Origin: Sphingobacterium prati | GTDB taxonomy: Bacteria; Bacteroidota; Bacteroidia; Sphingobacteriales; Sphingobacteriaceae | DNA: 64,000 nucleotides | Reading direction: 5' to 3' | NCBI RefSeq assembly: GCF_013167215.1 | Contig: NZ_JABJWY010000024.1 | Coordinates: 350,618-414,617 of the forward strand | Part shown: one piece after another, positions 56,963 to 64,000 of the stretch | Numbering within the stretch: the stretch's first letter is position 1 | Layout of the letters: every line of letters begins with the position of its first letter | Notes under the pieces: model-generated | Told to the model about the DNA's origin: nothing | Databases searched by the model: none | What the model saw: only the letters and a program-made list of their open reading frames with translations | Program-made: the position numbers and the translations under genes

Positions 56963-59884
56963 ATGAAAAGACCTTACCTAATTACCTTGTCATTGCTGTT
57001 ATTGAGTAGCTTTTATATTATCGCGAACGGGCAGCAATCCAAAAACTCTTCTACAAAGATTGACTCTAATGAGTTTAAAAATAGTATCACCCCGCCATAC
57101 AACCTATTCTATTTAAGTAAATATCTAAATAAAATAACGCTGAACCCCACTGAAAACGACTTGATTTACAGCAGCCTAGTAAATCTAGTTGGCAAAGATA
57201 AGCTAGATATAGTAAAAGAGGGTGAAAAGTATGGGTCTATTTACAGATTCAAAACGAGTTCTATTAATGCCAAAACAGACTTTGTAAGAAGATTATTAGA
57301 GTCTAAACAACATGAGAACAAAAATAAAGATTTGCAATCTCTCTCAAAATTACAAAAAAATAAAGATTTGGACTCTCTTTTAAAACAACAAATAGCATAT
57401 AATGAGAATGATAGACAAATCACTGAAACAAAAAATAACATATCCCTTTTATCAAGTAGACAAAGGGAGCTAAAAATTGCTCTCGATTCCCTAAAGGTTT
57501 TTAAGGGTGGTGATTCTAAAGATTCAATTGATCTAATAAATAAATACAAAAACCTGCTTGATCATCAGGAAGCTGACATATATTCTTTAGAACTCTTAAA
57601 TCAAAAATTAATGCGGAAAGATGCATCAATCAACAATGAGATTTTGAAAGCCAATCTTAAGATAGACGCAAATAGTACATTGATAAAAGGAATTTCTTCC
57701 AAAATGGATTCGTTAATTAAAAATATTGCCGAAAAATATCTAAGTGACGGAACTCTCTCGGCTAATATTAAAAATTATCTGGAGGGTAACCAACGTAGTC
57801 GACAGGAGTCATTACAGATCAATCTTACAACCTCAACCCAAAATGCGCAACAAAGTCTTAATTACACAGGGTTAAGTATTCCCTCACAGTCTCAAATGAT
57901 AGACGCTATGGCCATGTTTCTGGCGAAAAGAGCAAAACAGGAGGCGGCAATATGGTTTATGGATCAATTGCGCAAAAGAGTAAATAATCCTTTGATATAT
58001 GATGTTTTTCCAGCTACAATTGAGTTGTTAGACGGACTCTCTGACTACAGAACCGCCAATTTTGGCACCTCTTGGCGATACGCCATCTCAAAAGATTTTG
58101 TAGAAATGCCTCGAAATGTGTCCAAAAGTAGCTGGACAAAACAATTTTTAACTACAGAAAATGCGGCAAACCTAGAGACGGCCGTAGAAATGGGCTATAA
58201 TATTGATGGGTTGATTAAAGCGCGATATAATTATAGGGATATCATTCGTCAACTGTACCTTAATCCAACTTACAGTCCTGATCCTAATATATCAGTTAAC
58301 AATACAAGAGGTATAAATAAACATGCACAAAATATTATTGCACTACTTTACATAGCAACTAATGAGTTATTTACGATTACAGATAAAAATAATTACAGGC
58401 TTCTTACATATGAAGAACTAAAAACCTTGGATACAGAGCAATGGAAAATATTTATTGAACTCCTCGACTTAAAATATGGTAATGTATTTGATAATTTACC
58501 TGGTATCAAAAATGCGATCAAAAATAAGGATAAAGTGATCGCTTGGCTAAGTCCACTTTTATTATCGTTAGGTCAATTCGATAAGATCAATTTGGAACAG
58601 CAAGCCTTGATTGAAAAAAATAAATCGGATCAAATGAACCAATCGCTTTCTAATACATGGAGTATACTTGGACAAGTGATCGCTAATTTTGAAAATTATC
58701 CATTTGGGATCAGTGAGAAGCAAGGTGTCAACAATTATTTGGCGAACATCAAAAACGTTTTTGATATTATAGAAAACATTCAGGAGAAAAATTTCGTTGC
58801 CGCTGCACAAAATACTTTGGGATTGGTTGATTCATACTATAAAATAGGCTTTTCTCAAAATCCTATAGATATAACTGCGTTAAAAAGTTTCTCTTTAAAA
58901 AAACACCCGGAGAATAAGTATGAACTAGATTACGACGCAAATAATACACAACTTACAATTAAGATTAATGATAATAGTACGCCAATAGAGAAAGAAGATT
59001 TGGAATATATTAAGTATCTGGGTACAAATCTACAGCGTCTTGATGAAAACGATCGATCAGGTTTCATCACAACAAGTAAAGAAACTATTAAAGGAAAAGA
59101 GGTGCTAACAAAGTTAGAACGGCTAGATAGCTTAAATAATAAAGATTTGATATATCTCATTAATCGAATTGCGATTTTCAAAATCATTTCAGAAACCAAT
59201 AAACCAATTCAGCAGACCGCAGCGTTAAATTTATTTTCAGCTTCAATTCCCCAATTGAACACGCTTGCCTCAGCTCTTCCAAAGTTATCAGGAATGTCCT
59301 ACGCTAACGAATTGATCAAACTGTCGGGATTTTTTGGCGATGTCATTGCCTCGTCATCTTCAGCCGAACTGGCGAATGTAATAGAGTCGCATGCACTGCC
59401 TCCGACTTCTTACAAATTAAAAAGGAAAATGTCTTCGTCTGTAGATTTGAATGCATATGTGGGGGCCTTTGCAGGAAGAATTGTTCCAATTGGAAACTCT
59501 TCATTAAACTGTAAATGGACGGGTGGCATAACTGCCCCAATAGGTGTCACCATACGACCTGCAGGTAACTTCTTCAAATATTTCAATTTCAACGTGCAAT
59601 TGTTGGAATTAGGAAACCTCGTCAATCACTATCTAATTACTCCAGACTCAGCCTACAATAAGGAAGTCCATTTTAGCGAAGTTTTTAGTCCAGGAGCTAA
59701 CATCCTATATAATATTAAAAATACGCCTTTCGTAGCATTCATTGGGGGAAAATTGCTCCCTTTAAAAGCGTATTATGATGAGGGACTGAAAAAAAGATTT
59801 AATGATAAGGCTTTCGACGCTGCGATATTTAGCATCGGATTAAAAATTGATATTCCTCTTGTTAATCTACATTCTGGGGAGTGA
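56963..59884 (+). CDS. Large exported protein with coiled coil and possible outer membrane end
   Basis: The 973-residue protein has a signal peptide (residues 1-23). Residues 110-250 form long charged helices with a heptad-like pattern (LQSLSKLQKNKDLDSLLKQ, ISLLSSRQRELKIALDSL), probably coiled coil. The middle is helical. The last 150 residues are beta-rich (VDLNAYVGAFAGRIVPIG, WTGGITAPIGVTIRP, AFIGGKLLPLKAYYD) and look like an outer-membrane strand region. I recognise no family. It is flanked by two copies of a 168-bp repeat and stands alone, so it may be a mobile or exchangeable surface gene. Confidence 0.6.
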   Translation: MKRPYLITLSLLLLSSFYIIANGQQSKNSSTKIDSNEFKNSITPPYNLFYLSKYLNKITLNPTENDLIYSSLVNLVGKDKLDIVKEGEKYGSIYRFKTSSINAKTDFVRRLLESKQHENKNKDLQSLSKLQKNKDLDSLLKQQIAYNENDRQITETKNNISLLSSRQRELKIALDSLKVFKGGDSKDSIDLINKYKNLLDHQEADIYSLELLNQKLMRKDASINNEILKANLKIDANSTLIKGISSKMDSLIKNIAEKYLSDGTLSANIKNYLEGNQRSRQESLQINLTTSTQNAQQSLNYTGLSIPSQSQMIDAMAMFLAKRAKQEAAIWFMDQLRKRVNNPLIYDVFPATIELLDGLSDYRTANFGTSWRYAISKDFVEMPRNVSKSSWTKQFLTTENAANLETAVEMGYNIDGLIKARYNYRDIIRQLYLNPTYSPDPNISVNNTRGINKHAQNIIALLYIATNELFTITDKNNYRLLTYEELKTLDTEQWKIFIELLDLKYGNVFDNLPGIKNAIKNKDKVIAWLSPLLLSLGQFDKINLEQQALIEKNKSDQMNQSLSNTWSILGQVIANFENYPFGISEKQGVNNYLANIKNVFDIIENIQEKNFVAAAQNTLGLVDSYYKIGFSQNPIDITALKSFSLKKHPENKYELDYDANNTQLTIKINDNSTPIEKEDLEYIKYLGTNLQRLDENDRSGFITTSKETIKGKEVLTKLERLDSLNNKDLIYLINRIAIFKIISETNKPIQQTAALNLFSASIPQLNTLASALPKLSGMSYANELIKLSGFFGDVIASSSSAELANVIESHALPPTSYKLKRKMSSSVDLNAYVGAFAGRIVPIGNSSLNCKWTGGITAPIGVTIRPAGNFFKYFNFNVQLLELGNLVNHYLITPDSAYNKEVHFSEVFSPGANILYNIKNTPFVAFIGGKLLPLKAYYDEGLKKRFNDKAFDAAIFSIGLKIDIPLVNLHSGE

Positions 59885-59965
59885 TGTGCTTATAGTCAAT
59901 TTTAAAATACAAGCCTGAATTTAAAATTATAATGACCGGTATCTCTATTCTTCTTTGAGTGCTCA

Positions 59966-60133
59966 TAAAACAAAAAGAGCTTCCCTCGAACCCGCAGAGG
60001 GAAGCAATTTGGCTAATGAACTGGTTAACTTAGCCGCAAACTATATGTAGTTTGTCTTTACATAAAGATAAGCATGTTATCTGAAATAGCTATTGTTCAT
60101 TTCATCGAAAATGTTGTTCAAATCATCACTTTT
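59966..60133. repeat. 168-bp direct repeat, copy B
   Basis: Same length and orientation as copy A, with about 17 scattered differences. On the minus strand it reads KSDDLNNIF(D)EMNNSYF(R) and stop, preceded by a different upstream sequence (GGVGNSFL), which shows that the tail is shared while the sequence before it is not. Confidence 0.75.
59967..60005 (-). terminator. Terminator in repeat copy B
   Basis: The same 9-bp stem as in copy A (GCTTCCCTC/GAGGGAAGC) followed by TCTTTTTGTTTT on the minus strand. It probably ends transcription of the beta-helix fibre gene. Confidence 0.8.
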
Positions 60134-60189
60134 AAGAAAGAGTTGCCCACACCTCCCTACAAGTAACCATTCAATTTACCATATTTACT

Positions 60190-62103
60190 TTAAATAGCCA
60201 ATATGCCAGCTATTCTTAATTTAGCTAAAATCTCATTTATCTTTGATTTATTAACATTTGCAAGAGTTATAGCTGAGATTTCGTCTGTAGAGTCCGGAGT
60301 TGTAATATTGGTTATAGATGCAGATTGAAGAACAACACCTCTTCTAGAAGATGTTGCACTAGGAACAGCAAGAACCCATTGTGTACCATTAAACCATATT
60401 AGCGATTCTAAGTTAGTATCAAAATATAATTCACCTGTCAATGGAGATATAGGACGTTGTGCTGTTGTTCCATAAGCAGATGGAAGTATTCTTTTCCAAG
60501 CAAGTCCTCCAACACATTTATAAAGTATTCCTAATATCGTATCGGTACATAAATCACCTGCTCTCCCATTATAGTAGCCATTAGGGTCTTTGTCACTCCA
60601 TATCATTGCCCCCTTTTTGTTGCCCTCTCCTATGTATGATTCTACCCTTGCACGATTTGTAGTGGTAGTTTGAAGAAAAGAGGTGCTTACATACCCCGTA
60701 TACTGGGTGCCTTCAAATATATTACCCGTTGATTCAGTACTTAAAAATAAAGCTACTGTACCGCTTCCTGTACCAAGAATAAATTTATTATTCTTAAATT
60801 CAGAATTTGAGCAAGGGCGCCCGTTTGTTGTTTGTATAGATAAGATTGCGTTTGTAGTCGTACTATTGATAAAAGTATTATTGTTAAATTTTCCTCTGTC
60901 CGAAGAAGAGACAATAGCGGGATATCCTATACATCCATCAAAATAATTACCACTGACCTCCCAATCTGTGGAGTTAACATTGACATTGTAAGTCGAAAAC
61001 CCGTCTACACACCCAAAAACATTATTATTTAATACTTTTGCTATTCTAAGTTGCTCTATATTTAAGCCTTTAACGCTAGTGTATATATTATTGGATTCAA
61101 TAATGTAATTATAACCTTTTTCAGCATGTATCGCTGTATGGCCTGAATTTGATACTGTACATCCCTTTACTATTACATCATTGCAATTGGCAAAGGCAAT
61201 CCCAAAACCACCTGCAAAATCAGGAGTTGGCCGTATGGTCCGTTGTATGATAAGATTTGTTATTCTAACAGTTTTAAACCCATTATCAGGGGTATTAATT
61301 AAAAATCCATCACCTCCCCATGTCTTGTCTAATATTGATATCGTTGAATCGGTTACAAAAACTCCTTCACCAATAACTTGGCCCGCATAATTAACACCAT
61401 CTACTGTACGAAAATCAGAGCCTTGTTCTCCAACTGCATCATTGTATTGAAAACCACATCGGAATAATGGCGCATAATACTTATCTATATAAACATTACT
61501 GGCCAAGGTATTACAGAAGATAGCAAGTCCCGGATTATTTCCTAAAACTTGTACATTCTGTATTCTAACGTTTTTACAAAGGTGTAGCCTCAATGCTCCT
61601 AATTTCTCCTGAGTATCACATAATATATTTAAATCTTCAACTTTTATATTCTCTCCAGTCAACCAAATAGTATCATATTTATTTGTTGATCCCAGAACAA
61701 TAGATCCGTTTCTGATAGACGTGTTATTTTTCGTATTATATCTAGTATTAATATTAAATGTACGACCATTTAAATCAATATTTGGTGATGGGTATAAATT
61801 AGTAATTATCTGAAATATATCAGAACTATCACCTATAGAATTGGCTCCAAAATAACCAGGGAAAATACTACCCACAAATTCATGTACTAACTTAATTCCA
61901 CCTACTGATACTACAGAACCTCCGTTATCAGATTCTGTTGAGTCTGATAAGTAATAAACAATAGGTGTTGGTGTATCTCCTTTTTCATAATATCCCAATA
62001 ATTGCACGCCGTCATAATTGCCGTTCTGTAATGCCGTAATTTCAGCGGCAGATAAGCCTCGCATAGCTGCCATAGTCTCTTTAATTAAAAATTGATTTGC
62101 CAT
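60190..62103 (-). CDS. Right-handed beta-helix protein, phage fibre/spike-like
   Basis: The 637-residue protein has an N-terminal part (1-90) with MRGLSAAEITALQNG and VQLLGYYEKGDTPTPI, seen in phage-like fibre proteins. Residues 90-460 are a repetitive strand-turn pattern rich in Asn, Ile and Val (IIESNNIYTSVKGLNI, EVSGNYFDGCIGYPAI), typical of a right-handed parallel beta helix. The end has a TGELYFDTNLESLIWFNGTQW module, common near the C-terminus of fibres, and a helical trimerisation-like tip. It could be a prophage remnant or a surface polysaccharide-binding protein. No other phage structural gene lies nearby. Confidence 0.7.
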   Translation of the reverse strand: MANQFLIKETMAAMRGLSAAEITALQNGNYDGVQLLGYYEKGDTPTPIVYYLSDSTESDNGGSVVSVGGIKLVHEFVGSIFPGYFGANSIGDSSDIFQIITNLYPSPNIDLNGRTFNINTRYNTKNNTSIRNGSIVLGSTNKYDTIWLTGENIKVEDLNILCDTQEKLGALRLHLCKNVRIQNVQVLGNNPGLAIFCNTLASNVYIDKYYAPLFRCGFQYNDAVGEQGSDFRTVDGVNYAGQVIGEGVFVTDSTISILDKTWGGDGFLINTPDNGFKTVRITNLIIQRTIRPTPDFAGGFGIAFANCNDVIVKGCTVSNSGHTAIHAEKGYNYIIESNNIYTSVKGLNIEQLRIAKVLNNNVFGCVDGFSTYNVNVNSTDWEVSGNYFDGCIGYPAIVSSSDRGKFNNNTFINSTTTNAILSIQTTNGRPCSNSEFKNNKFILGTGSGTVALFLSTESTGNIFEGTQYTGYVSTSFLQTTTTNRARVESYIGEGNKKGAMIWSDKDPNGYYNGRAGDLCTDTILGILYKCVGGLAWKRILPSAYGTTAQRPISPLTGELYFDTNLESLIWFNGTQWVLAVPSATSSRRGVVLQSASITNITTPDSTDEISAITLANVNKSKINEILAKLRIAGILAI

Positions 62104-62179
62104 ATTCTTTTGTTTTTATGTGTATAGCAAAAGTATGGCTGCTACGGGGGGTATCTAAGGAAAACAAGGTGTATGTAAG

Positions 62180-62198
62180 CGGTATCGGGGAGATACCG
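62180..62198. repeat. Short hairpin upstream of the fibre gene
   Basis: CGGTATC and GATACCG flank GGGGA, about 80 bp upstream of the fibre-like gene start. It may be an operator or an mRNA element; no further evidence. Confidence 0.35.
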
Positions 62199-62376
62199 AA
62201 AATACAGATTAAGGGACTTAACGATTTATTATATTCCATCTATGGGAACGCAATAAATACATCCGAAAATAAATTTTGAACCGTCAAGATTTTACGTAAT
62301 TTAGGCGAATTCAAATTGATGGAATAAGCCCTATAATGATCAACTAAATATAAGCTCACATGAGCGAATCATAACA

Positions 62377-62859
62377 ATGAAATTTTTCAAAATAATGATC
62401 ACCTCCCTATTGTTTTTCATTGGTGGGCTGATCCTTCTGTATAAAAGTAATAGAGAACGATCCGATTACATCAATACAACAGGAACAATAACTTATTTTT
62501 CAAAAGAGTATAAAGAGTTTCCCAAGAGATTCCGTGGAAGCTACAGATATCTGAAAATTGACAGCTACCCCTATGTTTTCGAGATTTACGAGCCAAATAG
62601 TGTTAGAAACCTACAAACGATAGATGATCTCCGTGTGGGTGATAATATCGAAATATACTACAGCGAAAACTCGGATACACAAGTGACGGGCATTAACGAT
62701 AATGTCGAGTTTATTGATTATCAAAGTATCCCCTTTTTCATCAACATTCGATTTGAAGATATGTTCAGCTATATATTTATCGGGTTCGGGGTTATGATAG
62801 CAATATTAGGTCTAAATATCAAAGTAAATAAGTATCTCATCTCGAAGGGGTATCGTTAA
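62377..62859 (+). CDS. DUF3592-like membrane protein
   Basis: The 160-residue protein has a membrane helix at each end (ITSLLFFIGGLILLYK and MFSYIFIGFGVMIAILGLN). A soluble strand-rich domain lies between them, with TTGTITYFSKEYKE and LRVGDNIEIYYSENSD; the G..V.V.Y...P pattern is typical of DUF3592. Members have no known function. It is divergent from the fibre-like gene and about 300 bp from the beta-lactamase gene. Confidence 0.65.
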   Translation: MKFFKIMITSLLFFIGGLILLYKSNRERSDYINTTGTITYFSKEYKEFPKRFRGSYRYLKIDSYPYVFEIYEPNSVRNLQTIDDLRVGDNIEIYYSENSDTQVTGINDNVEFIDYQSIPFFINIRFEDMFSYIFIGFGVMIAILGLNIKVNKYLISKGYR

Positions 62860-63153
62860 TTGTATGGTGCTCCCGTAGCATATTAACAGTGTTGACGAAT
62901 GAGATAAGCATGGTCATGACAGCCTATCAATCAAAATTAGTAGTAAAGCCCTAAATAACTGATGTCACGCATGGCTTTAATATGAAATTTAATACAATTA
63001 ATTTTCTTGAACTGTGGAATATATAGTTACTTTGGATAGACCACCCCCAGTTTGGGCATTAACCTCACGAAAAGCACTTTTGTCAACTTGTTCAAAGGAT
63101 TATACAACATTGGATTAAGATGCGTAAAATACTCCTTTCGATAACAGTATAAT

Positions 63154-63999
63154 TTACTGCATTATTTTAAGATCCCGAAATACCTTTTTGGTAATTTCCT
63201 TCCTACAGCTGGAAAAATCTGATCTATTGAATTTACGGTCCTGTATAAGTCGTGTCGCGAAGAAATACACATTTTGACCAGATTCAAGGTATCCTACCCA
63301 CCATCCTGTGTTCGTATTATGCTCCCTTGTCCATCCAGTTTTTGACCGTATTATAAAGTCTTTTTCTTTCTCTGTTATCATTACCTCTTTGACAATGTTC
63401 ATATTTCGATTGGAAAAAGGCAAATTCCCCTCATATAATCGTTTCAAAAATTCAACCTGTTTGACAGGAGAAATACCCATTGCTCCAAAATTCCAAAAAT
63501 CTTCTCCTTTTTCAGTGAGATCGGCATTTCCATAGCCGGATTCTCCTAAAAACTTTTGGTAGGTAGATCTGCCTATTTTCTTTGCAAGCTCAATAAAAGC
63601 CCAGCCTGCAGACATCTGAAAAGCTTCTTTTACTGAAATATCTCTGTAGATATCCGGACGATAGCCATATTTAATGGTATCTGTTGATCCCGGCCATTTC
63701 ACCACAGCGTTTTCGGCTTTGATCGTATTTGTCTCTAATGCGATGAGCATATTGATGATCTTAAACGTAGATGCTGGTACACTTTCAACCTTGGAATCCG
63801 ATGTATCGGATACAAACCAGATGTCATTTCTATTATCATAAATAGCTATAGTCCCTCTTACCCCACATTCCTTAAAATACTCCTGAATATTGGGCATTAC
63901 AATTTTCGTACCTGTAGAAAATATCCCTTTTGTCTGTCCATTTACTCCAGAAACATAAAAGGCAGCTATAAACATCAACAGTGTAACTCTTAATATCAT
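63154..63999 (-). CDS. Class D beta-lactamase (OXA-type)
   Basis: The 281-residue protein has a signal peptide (VTLLMFIAAFYVSGVNG). The class D landmarks are STFK (residues 77-80, catalytic Ser77 and Lys80), YGN (156-158) and KTG (220-222). The SxV motif is SAG here (130-132), with Gly instead of Val. The start codon is one base from the right edge, so its promoter is outside the window. It hydrolyses beta-lactams in the periplasm if active; the changed motif may affect the substrate range or Lys80 carbamylation. Chromosomal OXA enzymes are common in Bacteroidota. Confidence 0.88.
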   Translation of the reverse strand: MILRVTLLMFIAAFYVSGVNGQTKGIFSTGTKIVMPNIQEYFKECGVRGTIAIYDNRNDIWFVSDTSDSKVESVPASTFKIINMLIALETNTIKAENAVVKWPGSTDTIKYGYRPDIYRDISVKEAFQMSAGWAFIELAKKIGRSTYQKFLGESGYGNADLTEKGEDFWNFGAMGISPVKQVEFLKRLYEGNLPFSNRNMNIVKEVMITEKEKDFIIRSKTGWTREHNTNTGWWVGYLESGQNVYFFATRLIQDRKFNRSDFSSCRKEITKKVFRDLKIMQ

Positions 64000-64000
64000 C

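Larger units (their letters stand above)
59885..60189. other. Gap containing repeat copy B
   Basis: Holds the second copy of the 168-bp repeat (59966-60133) with its terminator, just downstream of the fibre-like gene on the minus strand. No other gene. Confidence 0.6.

Noticed and set aside
62097..62279. A 60-codon plus-strand frame overlapping the fibre gene start
   Set aside because: It lies in the promoter region, lacks family features and contains a hairpin.

Overview
The window looks like chromosomal DNA of a Bacteroidota bacterium, most likely a Sphingobacterium or a close relative in Sphingobacteriaceae. This rests on gene families rather than on any search. The families include a GldA/GldG-type ABC transporter, a SusC/SusD pair with a TlpA-like partner, DUF6266, DUF6520 and DUF5675 proteins, LytTR and Crp/Fnr-type regulators, and a class D beta-lactamase. 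Roughly the first 25 kb reads as ordinary, more GC-rich backbone. From about 25.3 kb the DNA becomes clearly more AT-rich and is packed with short operons of nucleases, ATPases and nucleotide-handling enzymes, which is the typical look of a defence island.

Layout. 1-8.1 kb: a plus-strand operon with the end of an ABC ATPase, a fused permease/GldG protein, two tandem MutS-like ATPases and an M16 protease. 8.4-10.8 kb: a minus-strand cassette of two DUF6266 proteins, a DUF5675 protein and two small proteins, one holin-like, with two REP-like hairpins in its largest gap. 11.4-12.8 kb: a short-chain dehydrogenase and a Crp/Fnr regulator. 13.0-16.3 kb: a compact minus-strand operon holding a 42-residue peptide too short for ordinary gene calling, an LpxL-like acyltransferase, a multi-pass LytS/AgrC-like kinase, a LytTR response regulator and a small HTH protein. 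Upstream of it lie three direct repeats at exact 20-bp spacing. 16.6-25.1 kb: a second Crp-like regulator, a MauE/DoxX protein and a DUF6520 protein, then a convergent TlpA/SusD/SusC group.

The accessory island (26-56 kb) contains, in order: an XRE regulator; a YhcG-type PD-(D/E)XK protein; an operon with EVE-like-HNH, NUDIX, two paralogous small proteins, a second HNH protein and a HIT protein; a minus-strand operon DUF262 - AAA ATPase - YoeB-toxin fusion; an operon of a small protein, a PfkB/deoxyribosyltransferase fusion, a QueC-like enzyme and a dGTPase-like enzyme; a large helicase-nuclease; a Pycsar-like group (DUF2188, PycTM-like effector, nucleotidyl cyclase, E2-like/SEC-C protein); a divergent sigma factor - small protein - ImmA/IrrE protease operon; a 1426-residue Mrr-STAND NTPase resembling Avs; a gene broken by an 8-bp duplication; and a PLD-like protein. 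55-64 kb holds secreted proteins of unknown function, a 168-bp direct repeat with a terminator flanking a 973-residue secreted protein, a phage-like beta-helix fibre protein, a DUF3592 protein and a class D beta-lactamase at the right edge.

The three loci I consider least described are the QueC/deoxyribosyltransferase/dGTPase operon (36.9-40.4 kb), the DUF262/AAA/YoeB-fusion operon (33.1-36.3 kb), and the peptide/acyltransferase/kinase/LytTR operon (13.0-16.5 kb), which has the architecture of an agr-like signalling circuit. No tRNA, rRNA or CRISPR array was recognised.
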